Part shown: one piece after another, positions 8,669 through 18,677 of the stretch
How the letters are laid out: the number at the start of each line of letters is the position of its first letter
Position numbering within the stretch: position 1 is the first letter of the stretch
Assembly (NCBI GenBank): GCA_026015035.1
Contig: JAOZHB010000052.1
Coordinates: 1 to 52,501 of the forward strand
DNA length: 52,501 bases
Source of the DNA: Candidatus Bathyarchaeota archaeon
GTDB lineage: Archaea > Thermoproteota > Bathyarchaeia > RBG-16-48-13 > GCA-020355125
Direction: 5' to 3'
Position numbers and translations under genes: made by a program
Notes under the pieces: model-generated
What the model saw: the letters and a program-made list of their open reading frames with translations, nothing else
Databases searched by the model: none
Told to the model about the DNA's origin: nothing

Positions 8669-11158
8669 TCAACCAGACTTCTCAAGAAGAATGAAGCTTA
8701 AGATGACGTCATAATTTGGTGATGGATAAAATCCTCGAAACTCAACGTGTTCAGAGGCATCTATGGTAAACTCAAGTGTAAACATACGCCAATTCACAAA
8801 CCCTTTAAGATCGAGGAGGCTCGCAGCGTTCACGACCGTTTCAGGTACAATCTGGATGTTTCCGTCGTCTGCCGTAACGTCTAAGATCAACAGCCTCTCG
8901 TTGGGGTCTTGAGGTACGGGTGAAGTCTTCAAGAAGACAGTTGCGTTATAACTACCTTCTGGGAGGGAGGTGTATGGCCCATACCAGAAGAGAGTGCTTG
9001 TCAAATTGTGTGGATGAATTAGAAGCCCTTCAGCACTGAGGTAGCCGCTTGCAAGGGGTAAATCTCTGAATGTAAAGGTTTTCGAACCAAAATCCACAGT
9101 AGCCTCAGGCGTTAGTCGGTTCACCACAACTCTATCGACGTAGATATCTGTAGCCCCACTGCTTGACACCTGGAATTCGAGCGCGGTTCTGAGATTCGTG
9201 GAGGCGAAGGTGAGAGTGAAGTTGGTCCATGTGTTGGGAGAGAGTTCGAAGCCGTAGATGTCTTTCTCAGAAATAGTCATGGTGTTCTCATGGTCTGAGA
9301 CGATGAGTTTTCCGAGGCGACCTTCAGGGTGTTCACCCACCTTAACTGTGTACGTGACTTCGTACGCACCCTTGATGAGGTACGTGTAGGGACCATAAAG
9401 GAATGTCCCTGTAGATTCTTGCGAGTAAAACACAACGTTTTGGCTGTTTGCGGAGGGGTCGGCTAGTATTTGGCTTGAGGTGGTGTGTAAAAGATCGTTG
9501 TATGCGGAGAAGACTTTGTGCTCAGTGTACTGGGTGAAGAGGGGTTCGTTATGGTAGGCCCGTTTAAAGAGGATGGCGTTATAGGCAAGAGCATAGCAGC
9601 CATGAGTAGTGTTGTGGGTAATTTCGTCTAGGACTAGAGTGGACATGGCGTCCGGTACGGATAGATCAAGCAAAACGTATTCACTCCGATTTATGATCGA
9701 TTGGATATAGTCTTCCCCAACAGAATAATACGGAATTACATACGCGTTTACCCGGTTGGAGACGTGGGGGAAGAGGTGGTTTTGGGTTAAGATGGAAGCG
9801 TTGTACGGTACAGCGGCGAGTAGGTCGTGTAGCGAGTTCACGCCTTCTTCACTCAAGTAGGTAATGGAGGGGAACATTAAGAGTCCCTCCTCGACGAAGG
9901 CAGTGGACAGGGGGAGGATAGGGCTTGTGCTTATCATGAGGAACAGGGTACTGATCAAGATTGTCTTGAGAGTGAGGGTTTGAGCGTGGAGTTGAAGACG
10001 CTTCAGACCATCGATCGTGGCTATGAAGAGAAAGGAGAGGACGTAAAGGGGGTAGTGAACGCCTATCATGTAGTAGGCGGGGTAATTCGAGAGAAGGAAG
10101 GGCGTTAACAGCATCAATGTGCCAAGGGTGAGGGGGCTCCTAAACGGTAAGAAGAGTAGAGGGGCGAACAAGAGAACCAGGTATAAAAACTTAAGGGGGT
10201 AGTCGTACAATAAGGCTTGAAAAACCCGTTCTGGATGCGTTAGAATATAACTCGGAAGTAATAGTGGATCGGTCTCTAACCCAAGAACGCTGAAGGCGCT
10301 AACTGCCTTATAACGTTCTAAGTAGTCGGGATTTATGGGGAAGAAGTTTTTGACATAAATGGTGACGAAAAAATAGATTACACACAGGATCATCGTAAGT
10401 AACGATGCCACGTTTTCATTCAGTTTCAGAGGTTTAATGGACGTGTATAGGGATCGTATGGACGTGTAAGGGGATCGTATGTCGCCTTTGAGCATGAAGT
10501 AGGCTGCGAGAAGGAAGACTGCGAAGACTACGTGCTCTTCAACCATTAAGGTGAGAAGCAGAATTGGAAAGTAGTATCTCCACCTTCGTTGCACCATGAA
10601 GTAGCAGAGGGAGAAGAATAGCAGGGGTAAAAAGACTTGTGGCTGAAAATCAAACCAGTTAGCGCCTTGGAGAGGCGGATACAGAAGATAGACCAGGGCC
10701 AGCATGAAAGCGGTTCGATCGCTTTTCAACACTTTCTTAGCCAGAAGATACAGGGGGTAGGCGCCTAAGGCTAAGATAAACGATTTCATTACGAGGAGGG
10801 TGGAGGGTAAGGGCAGAATGGCGTAAAAAGGTAAGACCAAGAAAAGGATTGGGCTCAAGTGGACGGCGAAGTAGTTGCCACTTGGGTTTAAGAACAATTC
10901 GACAGTATAGTAGAGGGGGCGTCCGCTGTAGAGGGTGTTGTACAGAGCTTGATTGAAGATCCCCAGGTCCCAAGCATTAGTGTGAAACATATTATGTTTT
11001 TGAACCGTGAAATGAGCGAAGATGACGCTGTAAGAGAGCATTGCTATGAATAGTAGAACCTGATAAGGCTTTGTTTTTAGAGTGTGTCGAAGGGCTTCCC
11101 AGAATTGAGTACAGAGTCTGAAGATTTCTGTGAGGAAGTCAGGTAAAGTCAGCTTCAA
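8669..11158 (-). CDS. DUF2079-like multi-pass membrane protein
   Basis: 829-aa ORF; 'MFHTNAWDLGIFNQALYNTLYSGRPLYYTVELFLNPSGNYFAVHLSPILFLVLPFY' is DUF2079-like; many TM segments then a soluble C-terminal region. Confidence 0.85.
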   Translation of the reverse strand: MKLTLPDFLTEIFRLCTQFWEALRHTLKTKPYQVLLFIAMLSYSVIFAHFTVQKHNMFHTNAWDLGIFNQALYNTLYSGRPLYYTVELFLNPSGNYFAVHLSPILFLVLPFYAILPLPSTLLVMKSFILALGAYPLYLLAKKVLKSDRTAFMLALVYLLYPPLQGANWFDFQPQVFLPLLFFSLCYFMVQRRWRYYFPILLLTLMVEEHVVFAVFLLAAYFMLKGDIRSPYTSIRSLYTSIKPLKLNENVASLLTMILCVIYFFVTIYVKNFFPINPDYLERYKAVSAFSVLGLETDPLLLPSYILTHPERVFQALLYDYPLKFLYLVLLFAPLLFLPFRSPLTLGTLMLLTPFLLSNYPAYYMIGVHYPLYVLSFLFIATIDGLKRLQLHAQTLTLKTILISTLFLMISTSPILPLSTAFVEEGLLMFPSITYLSEEGVNSLHDLLAAVPYNASILTQNHLFPHVSNRVNAYVIPYYSVGEDYIQSIINRSEYVLLDLSVPDAMSTLVLDEITHNTTHGCYALAYNAILFKRAYHNEPLFTQYTEHKVFSAYNDLLHTTSSQILADPSANSQNVVFYSQESTGTFLYGPYTYLIKGAYEVTYTVKVGEHPEGRLGKLIVSDHENTMTISEKDIYGFELSPNTWTNFTLTFASTNLRTALEFQVSSSGATDIYVDRVVVNRLTPEATVDFGSKTFTFRDLPLASGYLSAEGLLIHPHNLTSTLFWYGPYTSLPEGSYNATVFLKTSPVPQDPNERLLILDVTADDGNIQIVPETVVNAASLLDLKGFVNWRMFTLEFTIDASEHVEFRGFYPSPNYDVILSFILLEKSG

Positions 11159-11364
11159 CCTTCACACCCAATCGGAGTGACGAATGCCTTCGTTTCTCCT
11201 TGGTTTGGAGTATAGAAATATTAAATTAACCTATATATTGTTTTTATCAGGCTGAGGGAAAGAAAACGCGGATTGCGGTCATTCACTCGTCGCTCAATCT
11301 ACGGGGTGGAGCGGAGCGATTAAGCATAACCCTGATTAACGCCTTAAAAAAAGCGGGAAACAGG

Positions 11365-12426
11365 GTGACGCTGATCACGACCGATAAAACAGACTGGACT
11401 CTACTCCAAGAACAACACGGGTTAACCTGCACCGTTGATCAAGAATTTTTTGTACATCCAACGTATTTACTGACGCAATCCATGACGTCGAGGGCAGTAT
11501 GGACGCTATCTTCGTACTTAGTCAAGAGTCTCTTGGTTAAGGTGAAAGAGAAATATGACGTCTTGATTAACACTTCGGGGGAGATAATCAATTTTCTGGA
11601 AGACATTGCCTACGTCAACGCGGTGCCCATGAGGGCTGCATTTAATTACTCAGAAAGCCTCCCAATAAAAAGTAGTTGGTGGCGGTGCTACAGCAGAGTC
11701 TATGACCTTTTTTTAAAGACGATAGACAGATTGAATAGGAATACGCTTTTCGTAACCAACTCAAAATTTATGGAAGCCATCATCACCCGATATTTAGGGT
11801 GTCGAGCCATGGTGGTGTATCCGCCTGTTGACGTGGAGAACTTCAAACCGTTGTATAGACGTAAGGAACGAGAGAACCTCGTTATCACCGTATCCCGTTT
11901 TCGTCCTGGAAAAAACCTTGAATCCATCCCAAACATTGCCAAATACGTAAATGCCCGATTTTTAATAATCGGGCCTAGCGACCAATCCTCAGCATCTACA
12001 ATAAACACAGTAAGAGGATTAGCGAAGAAATTGAAGGTTCAGGACCGCGTCCAATTACTTACAAACGTACCCCGATCCGTCCTTCGTGAAAGATTGTCGG
12101 ACGCCAAAGTTCTTCTTCACACACAGTTCTACGAGGCATTTGGAATATCTGTCGTCGAGGCCATGGCGTCTGGCTGTGTCCCCATCGTTCCGGATGTGGG
12201 AGGCCCCTGGCTTGACATCCTTGATCAAGAACAGGGAAAGTATGGATTCGCATATGAAAGCCCCAAGGAGGCAGCTGAAACGATAAGGCTACTCATGGAA
12301 GACGAGAGAATGAGATGCGAAGTTGCCTCAAGGGCTTACAGGCGAACCGGAGCGTTCACTACCTCTATTTTCACGAGAAACATGTTAAGAGTAGTGGATA
12401 AGGTTCATGCTAGAAAAGATAGGTAA
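11365..12426 (+). CDS. GT4-type glycosyltransferase (annotated start probably truncated)
   Basis: 353-aa ORF; 'FYEAFGISVVEAMASGCVPIVPDVGGPWLDIL'. The open frame continues upstream with a GT-like N-terminus (KTRIAVIHSSLNLRGGAERLSITLINALKKAGNR) but has no ATG/GTG/TTG back to the in-frame stop at 11227. Confidence 0.9.
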   Translation: MTLITTDKTDWTLLQEQHGLTCTVDQEFFVHPTYLLTQSMTSRAVWTLSSYLVKSLLVKVKEKYDVLINTSGEIINFLEDIAYVNAVPMRAAFNYSESLPIKSSWWRCYSRVYDLFLKTIDRLNRNTLFVTNSKFMEAIITRYLGCRAMVVYPPVDVENFKPLYRRKERENLVITVSRFRPGKNLESIPNIAKYVNARFLIIGPSDQSSASTINTVRGLAKKLKVQDRVQLLTNVPRSVLRERLSDAKVLLHTQFYEAFGISVVEAMASGCVPIVPDVGGPWLDILDQEQGKYGFAYESPKEAAETIRLLMEDERMRCEVASRAYRRTGAFTTSIFTRNMLRVVDKVHARKDR

Positions 12427-12636
12427 CAGGTAACCACAAGTCGTTAAGTGAATCAATATCTATCTTGGACATGACTGATGAACGTAGCAATGTTCTGCTG
12501 AAAAACATGTAAGAAAAAGAGGACATGTCGGTCATAAGGAACACGCAGGCGGGTCATCAATAATGGCTTGGATACAGGTGAAGCGATTGGAGATAGATTC
12601 AAGTACTTATAGGTTAACGAGGAGGGAGATGCACTC

Positions 12637-13659
12637 TTGAACTCACTCATGAAACGTGTCGCCATATCTATTCACGGGGTAATCTGCTTTTTCGTGTACT
12701 TCTCAGGGCTTCACCATTTGATCTCAGTTCTTAAGAGACGGAAACCTGTGATCCTGATGTATCATAGCGTGAATGAACGGGGTTGTCCCTACGTGTATCC
12801 CGATAATATTGTGAGTGTGGAGACGTTTGAGAGACAGATTGACTATCTCTCCCGTGAAAAGAACGTGATCAGTCTATTGGACTTAGTTGAGTTGGTCAGA
12901 AACCGGGTTGCTCTTCCCCCTAATACAGTGGCGATAACTTTTGACGACGGATACTACGATTTTTACTCGACAGCGTACCCCATACTTAAACGACATATGC
13001 TGCCTTGCACCCTTTTCCTCGTGACAAATCTATTATGCAGAGATGAAGCAAGGTGGGAGGATACATTAACAGGCATGATCAATAGTGCCACGTCAAGTGT
13101 TATGACTCTTCGTCTCGACGGTCGAGAAAAAACTTGGGCTCTCACAACTTATAGAAAGAAGCGTGAATGCATCGTGGAGCTGGTTGAGGCACTGCAAAAC
13201 TCAAGCGATGACCGATTACGAGTGTTGATGGAAGTCGAACGCCAATTGACCCCTGGCAATATGAAGTCAATGCGCGTTACGATGCAGTGGAAAGAGGTTT
13301 TGAAGCTAGCGGAAGACCACAAACTCTATTTCGGTGGTCACTCTCATACCCACCCAAACCTTGGCGACGTAAGCACTGATCAGGCTAAATGGGAGATCGA
13401 GACATCAAAGGAGAAAATGGAACAGAAACTCAAACGAGAGTGTCGCCTATTCTGTTACCCCTTCGGGAAAAAAAGGTCCTTCAACCCCCATGTGAAGACC
13501 CTTCTGAAGGCACTGGGTTTTTCAGCGGCGGTTACAACCATTCCAGGCAGCATTACTCGGGATTCCGATCCCTTCGAGCTGAGACGTATTGCAGCCATTG
13601 ACGACTCATCCTATCGTTTTAAATGCTCGTTGATTGGACTATCTCTCCAGAGAGGCTGA
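12637..13659 (+). CDS. Polysaccharide deacetylase (NodB-like)
   Basis: 340-aa ORF; 'PVILMYHSVNE', 'NTVAITFDDGYYDFYSTAYPIL', 'FGGHSHTHPNL' NodB motifs. Confidence 0.93.
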   Translation: MNSLMKRVAISIHGVICFFVYFSGLHHLISVLKRRKPVILMYHSVNERGCPYVYPDNIVSVETFERQIDYLSREKNVISLLDLVELVRNRVALPPNTVAITFDDGYYDFYSTAYPILKRHMLPCTLFLVTNLLCRDEARWEDTLTGMINSATSSVMTLRLDGREKTWALTTYRKKRECIVELVEALQNSSDDRLRVLMEVERQLTPGNMKSMRVTMQWKEVLKLAEDHKLYFGGHSHTHPNLGDVSTDQAKWEIETSKEKMEQKLKRECRLFCYPFGKKRSFNPHVKTLLKALGFSAAVTTIPGSITRDSDPFELRRIAAIDDSSYRFKCSLIGLSLQRG

Positions 13660-14465
13660 ACTGGAACGTGAATCTGTTGAAGCGTAGACCTAAGAGGAAA
13701 CGGGTAGTCACGGAATACTTCGATGACCAGTCACCACTCTATTTTTACGAACATTATCGGACGACGGATGAAAAGTACCCTGTCCTTTATCTTCGTCACA
13801 AATACATCTTAGAGATGCTGGGGAGTGAGGGCAGAGGAAGAGCCTTGGACGTTGGCTGTGGCTCCGGGGCCATGATGCTTGATCTGTATCAGAGGGGGTG
13901 TATGTCTGTTGGAGCTGATTTGTCCCCGTCCATGATTAAGAACGTGTTGAAACTCTTCGCCGCCTACAATACACCGAAACCTCTGTTGACCGTCGTCGAC
14001 ATCGAGCATCTGCCGTATGCGGAAGACTCTTTCAACTATGTATTCTGCGCGGGCGTCATTGAATACTTGGAGCGGGATGATGAGGTGCTTCAGGAGATAG
14101 CCCGGGTGCTTCAACCACAGGGTATTGCGTTCATCTCCGTGACCAATGCTGTGACACCCCTCTGGTTTTTCGAGACCGCGGGAAAACTGCTTGGGTTGTG
14201 GGATACGGTGGTTTCGCTGGCGAGGAGGATCGCCTTCCCGAAGACGAGAGTTCATGTCCCATCAGCTTTCGCCAATAAGGCTTCACGGTTTAACCTGGTG
14301 GAAGTCGATCGGGCCTACTTCCACTTTACACCGTTCCCCTTTCCACTCGACAGGTTATGTCCAGCGTTAAGTCTAAGGACTGGTTTGATTTTGGAGAAGC
14401 TTTCACAGACGCGATGGGGCTTTCTCGGGAGAGGGTGCATCATCAAAATGATGAAGCAGGCATGA
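13623..14465 (+). CDS. Class I SAM-dependent methyltransferase
   Basis: 280-aa ORF; 'RALDVGCGSGAMMLDLYQRGCMSVGADLSPSMIK'. Start may be GTG/TTG near 13668-13680, just after the upstream stop. Confidence 0.9.
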   Translation: MLVDWTISPERLNWNVNLLKRRPKRKRVVTEYFDDQSPLYFYEHYRTTDEKYPVLYLRHKYILEMLGSEGRGRALDVGCGSGAMMLDLYQRGCMSVGADLSPSMIKNVLKLFAAYNTPKPLLTVVDIEHLPYAEDSFNYVFCAGVIEYLERDDEVLQEIARVLQPQGIAFISVTNAVTPLWFFETAGKLLGLWDTVVSLARRIAFPKTRVHVPSAFANKASRFNLVEVDRAYFHFTPFPFPLDRLCPALSLRTGLILEKLSQTRWGFLGRGCIIKMMKQA

Positions 14466-14664
14466 TGCATGCATCCCTTCAACCGAAACGGGATTAAAAT
14501 TCTAAGCTGCAATCGGAAGTAGGTTCATACGCCTTGGAGAGAGGAAAGAGGGTTTAGAGTGGAGTCAATTTTCTCATCCAATAAATCCACGCTTGAAAGG
14601 CTTCAGGCGCACGCTAATCTCCATTAGCTTTAACGAGTCGAGAACCCTAATATTGATTGTTTAT

Positions 14665-14715
14665 TTGATATTAAAATAAAAAAAATAAAAAGGGGGGGTT
14701 ATTATTTTGAGTGCG
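14665..14715 (-). terminator. T-rich terminator region downstream of the 913-aa CDS
   Basis: Minus strand past the stop reads AACCCCCCCTTTTTATTTTTTTTATTTTAATATC. Confidence 0.55.
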
Positions 14716-14717
14716 TT

Positions 14718-17459
14718 CTATGGGTCGTGTATTCCGCCTTTATCTTCGTCGTCCCAGTCGTCAGCGAAGTAGTCCCAATACTCGTGTTCCCAGTCAAACT
14801 CGGTGATTGTTCCAAGGGCTTCTACTATGCTGAATTCTGGGTGGTGCGGATCGTCGTAGTCGATTTCGATGATGATTGAGGTTAAGCAGAGTGGCGCTTC
14901 TTGGAGTTGCACGATTCCTGGTTTGATGCCGCGTGCTGCGTCTCCGTGGAGCCATTGTGTTGCGTAGTAGGTGTCTCTACCCCAGTGTCCCCAGATGGAG
15001 AGTACGACTGTGCCGTTGATGTCCTTGTATGTGGAGATGACCGCGTATCCAGTGTCTTCACTGGACTCGTAGACGTTCCATTCTTCATCGGGTTGCCAGC
15101 CTCTTTGCCAGCACGTTACTCCTGTGATCCAACCGGCCCATGTCGAGGATGCGTAGTCGGGTATAGCATAGAAGGCATCAGTGAAGTCGTTGGCGTAGTA
15201 GGATACACCATTGGCTAATGGTCCACCGACAGTGATCATGTTTGAACTCGCTACTGGCCAGTACGTGCACCAATCATCCTTCAACGCTGCTCTGCCAAGA
15301 TCATCAACGTAGTCTCCCAAGGTGTCGCCTTCACCGAATTTGGCATGAACATACGGAATCTGATTGGCAACCACTGGATCCCACATGTCTATGCCGGCGA
15401 TGCCTATGTCCTTCCACTTCTGTTTGTAAGCTGCTGTTACGAGTGATGCTCCAGCCGAGTCAACGCTTGCCGCATCCCGTCCAACGACGATCCATTCGTA
15501 GCGTCCAGGCTGCCAAGCTTGTGCTTCTGGATAACCGGTTGCGTATGGCCAATCCGTGGAGTACAGGACTTTGACCATAGCGCCGTCGTCCATTTCCCAG
15601 GGATCCCATTCATTGTCGTCATCATCCCACTCATAGAACCAAATTGTGTCACCAGATACTATGTAAGTGTATGGAGCGCTTGCATAGAATTCGTCGTCAG
15701 GGTCACCGATGATTGCATCCGCCGGAGTTATGAGTTCTCCGTCCACTAGCACTCTTTCAGCGAAGCTGCAGTACCAATCCCACGGGCCACGACGAGTGAT
15801 AATGTTACCGAGCACAACATAAGGATAGTCGTCTATGTCGAATTCGAAGTCTTCGTCGTATTCGAAGAATTCAACCCATCGGCTGGTGTCCTTCTTGTGG
15901 ACAGCGTCATAGAGATCCCAGGGATTGAAGATTTCTTCCAGCTGATAAAAGGCTTCTCTATCAAGCCAGTTACCACCAGAACCCATGTCAACGTCTCCAG
16001 CATCGTGGTAGTTCGATATCCCGACTACTTCGACGCCTCTGAATTGCAAGGGATAACCCTTACCGAGCATGGTGTCCCATTCGCCGACGACGAAGGGGAT
16101 TTCAGGCTCAACCAGCATGTCTGGTTGACTCACGTTGATGAGGGGTTCCAGGGCCATCGCCCAGCCGTCCACCGTATAGTCGGAGAGGGTGGGCCAGAAG
16201 GCCTTCCAGCCAATGTATTTATCTTCGTCGTCATCGTCGTCACTGATGATCTGGGCCACATCGTACAGATGGGGAACACCGACAAATGGAACATATACTT
16301 CACCGGTCCAATAGTGTTTCATGAGTTTGTAGATTACTTCCACATCATCTTCGTCGAGGCTGATGTACCACGTGATAACTCCAGTATCAAGGTTGATGTC
16401 GTAGTCTTCACCGGGTTCCTGCCATACCATAACCTCCTCGTCTTCATCGTAAACATAGACTCTCACAGAGCCAGGGACGATTGGTCCACGGTAGATCGGT
16501 GATCCAGTGGCGGGGTCGTCACTTATTACAGGTACACTAGTTAGGTCTTCACCTTTCACCACGAATTCTCTATAGATACCATCCGCGAGATGTACATCGT
16601 AGTCCTCTTCAGTTCCGTAGCAGGTATCGAATATTTGGTGGTAGAAGTGAGCGTAGCTTCCGATCTCGGGTGGAGGCCCAAGGTCCCACTCTTCACGGTT
16701 GCTTAACTGTATGTCGAGGGGTGAGACCAGTGCTTTGCCGCTCATGAGAACCTTGACGTCTTTGAGGATGATGATTTCCTTCTTCACCTTGTTAAAGATG
16801 AAGGTCAGATAAAAGTCGACGAGCTCCCAGGTCTCATCGGGATGGTCAACTACGTCGTCATCATCTAAGTCATACCAGTCGTAAATGTGGTTTCTGCAGA
16901 TAGCGACGTATCTCCTCGGACCATCGTAGAGCACTTCTAAGTCTTCGGTTTCAACGTAACCCGTGGATTTTCGTCCACCGGTGGGAGGTAGATAGAGATC
17001 GGGGTCATGACCGTTAAGCCATTCGCCACCATACTCCGCCATATCGGCGGACATGGCCATTGTGAGAACCTGTCGGTCATCGTGCATTCGGTGAGTGTAG
17101 CGTATCTCCAGCAGCCAGCCGTTAAGCCACAGTTCTTTCTCTATGTATTCGCTGGCGAAGGGGTCGCGTGAAGTCTCAAGTCTTTGATCGTGGGTTTCAA
17201 CGTCTTCGTATCCCGGATACTGTAAGCCAACATCCGGAAAGACGCCGGAGCCATCGATCATTTCTCCGTACTTGGAGATGCCAAAGTCCACGCTTGTTGT
17301 ATCATAGGGATAGAGAGAGTAGTAATCGCTAGTTAGAACGCCCTGAATAGTTTCGGCGTCTGGACCAGGTGATGCTACTACAGCGGGAGCGAAAAGCATA
17401 GTTACCGTTGATAACATAAGTATTGTAGCTGCGAATATTGCAATAGCTGATTTTTTCAT
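14718..17459 (-). CDS. Large secreted acidic protein, candidate S-layer/cell-surface protein
   Basis: 913-aa ORF with N-terminal signal peptide (MKKSAIAIFAATILMLSTVTMLFAPAVVASPG), Asp/Trp/Tyr-rich, poly-Asp tracts (ISDDDDDEDK, EWDDDDNEWDPWEMDD); no clear C-terminal TM. Confidence 0.75.
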   Translation of the reverse strand: MKKSAIAIFAATILMLSTVTMLFAPAVVASPGPDAETIQGVLTSDYYSLYPYDTTSVDFGISKYGEMIDGSGVFPDVGLQYPGYEDVETHDQRLETSRDPFASEYIEKELWLNGWLLEIRYTHRMHDDRQVLTMAMSADMAEYGGEWLNGHDPDLYLPPTGGRKSTGYVETEDLEVLYDGPRRYVAICRNHIYDWYDLDDDDVVDHPDETWELVDFYLTFIFNKVKKEIIILKDVKVLMSGKALVSPLDIQLSNREEWDLGPPPEIGSYAHFYHQIFDTCYGTEEDYDVHLADGIYREFVVKGEDLTSVPVISDDPATGSPIYRGPIVPGSVRVYVYDEDEEVMVWQEPGEDYDINLDTGVITWYISLDEDDVEVIYKLMKHYWTGEVYVPFVGVPHLYDVAQIISDDDDDEDKYIGWKAFWPTLSDYTVDGWAMALEPLINVSQPDMLVEPEIPFVVGEWDTMLGKGYPLQFRGVEVVGISNYHDAGDVDMGSGGNWLDREAFYQLEEIFNPWDLYDAVHKKDTSRWVEFFEYDEDFEFDIDDYPYVVLGNIITRRGPWDWYCSFAERVLVDGELITPADAIIGDPDDEFYASAPYTYIVSGDTIWFYEWDDDDNEWDPWEMDDGAMVKVLYSTDWPYATGYPEAQAWQPGRYEWIVVGRDAASVDSAGASLVTAAYKQKWKDIGIAGIDMWDPVVANQIPYVHAKFGEGDTLGDYVDDLGRAALKDDWCTYWPVASSNMITVGGPLANGVSYYANDFTDAFYAIPDYASSTWAGWITGVTCWQRGWQPDEEWNVYESSEDTGYAVISTYKDINGTVVLSIWGHWGRDTYYATQWLHGDAARGIKPGIVQLQEAPLCLTSIIIEIDYDDPHHPEFSIVEALGTITEFDWEHEYWDYFADDWDDEDKGGIHDP

Positions 17460-17666
17460 TTTTATTCCTCTTTAAATCTCTTTTCATACTTTATTTCGCA
17501 TGTTTAAAAGCTTTATGGATGACTTCATGGACGCTAAAACATTAAGTACGCTGGAAAACACGAAAAGGGGTATATATTAGATATCCATTGAGATCGATGG
17601 TAGTGATGAGATGGGAAAAAACACCTAAAAGCTAGAAAAACGGCTCATCAAGGTGTACGCCCCTGC

Positions 17667-17677
17667 CGCGCGCGCGC
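17667..17677. repeat. (CG)n tract CGCGCGCGCGC
   Basis: Direct reading; intergenic, upstream of the tRNA. Confidence 0.7.
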
Positions 17678-17922
17678 TCGTGGATAGATCGCATGTTCGT
17701 ACCGCGCGTGCACACATCTTCCCTTCAATAAACAACGGGGTTACGTAATCGAGTCAGGACGTCAGAACAAGAAACAGGAAAGGTAGATAGCTTTCGTCAC
17801 TCTGACTCCCAACACGCTTCAGTGTTAAAGGCTTCTAGACGAAATTGGGTTAAACACTTTTTGTTAGTAAACCTAAAAAGGAATACATATTTTAATTTGC
17901 AGTTCCTTGACTAGAACACCCT

Positions 17923-18028
17923 GGGCTCGTCGTCTAGTCTGGATAGGACACTGGCCTGCGGCGGAGCTGTGGAAAAAAGGTCCGCGGAAAGCCAGAAGTC
18001 TGGGGTTCAAATCCCCACGAGCCCACCA
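17923..18028 (+). tRNA. tRNA-Arg (anticodon GCG) with a ~28-nt anticodon-loop intron and encoded CCA
   Basis: Acceptor GGGCTCG/CGAGCCC, D-arm GTCT...GGAC, anticodon stem CTGGC/GCCAG, T-arm TGGGG-TTCAAAT-CCCCA, then A + CCA. Removing about 17962-17989 leaves loop CTGCGGA. Confidence 0.87.
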
Positions 18029-18284
18029 CTCTTCAAGAGCCAGACACAGTTCCATGAAACCGGGTTTTTCTCGCGTAGGGAATATATAGCAACACCAGAA
18101 ATTGAGCAGAAAAAGAAGCTGATCCTGACAAGACACTGGTTAAACAGATTACATACCCCTTAAAAGTTGTCTCGTAAAAAACAAAGAAAACGAGAATTGC
18201 TACGCTCATTGAGATTTCGAAAGTTACAAGCCGGTTTCGACGCTCCCTTTTTAATCGATTAGAAACCTCACGCCATTAAAGGAA

Positions 18285-18296
18285 CGCGCGCGCTAG
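18285..18296. repeat. CGCGCGCGCTAG motif
   Basis: (GC)n motif fused to CTAG, intergenic. Confidence 0.65.
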
Positions 18297-18376
18297 TAAG
18301 AGGTCACAAACAGTACACAGGACTCTCAACAGAATCAAGTACTGAAGAGCTAAACAATAGACTGCAGCCATACCAT

Positions 18377-18496
18377 TCAGGTATAGTAAAAGAAATAGAT
18401 GACCGCTCCGCTCAAAATGCCTACGAAGGCCAGGAAAAGCACTGCCAGCCTAAGAAGACTCTTCACCCAGTCCTGTTCATCATATTTTTTTGCCAT
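18377..18496 (-). CDS. 39-aa single-TM small protein
   Basis: Not in the ORF track; reverse strand reads MAKKYDEQDWVKSLLRLAVLFLAFVGILSGAVIYFFYYT*, a charged N-terminus plus one hydrophobic helix. Confidence 0.55.
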   Translation of the reverse strand: MAKKYDEQDWVKSLLRLAVLFLAFVGILSGAVIYFFYYT

Positions 18497-18587
18497 TGCA
18501 AGTCACTCAAACGAGTGGGCAGTGAAACCACTGTGATGATGTTCCTATGGCCTCTCTAATAGATCATCACTCTTTAATCCTTCGATT

Positions 18588-18597
18588 GGCTAGCTAC
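18588..18597. repeat. GGCTAGCTAC motif
   Basis: Member of the AGCT/CTAG intergenic motif family. Confidence 0.55.
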
Positions 18598-18677
18598 TTT
18601 CGGCTACTACACCTGAGCCATTATGGATTACGTCGCAACTTCGTGTGTCCTTTGGAGTTCTTGACGTGAAGTGGCAG

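Noticed and set aside
17873-18136. 87-aa minus-strand ORF containing 'WWARGDLNPR' and plus-strand ORFs 17907-18163
   Set aside because: They overlap the tRNA-Arg gene; this kind of peptide is a common translation artefact of tRNA antisense sequence.
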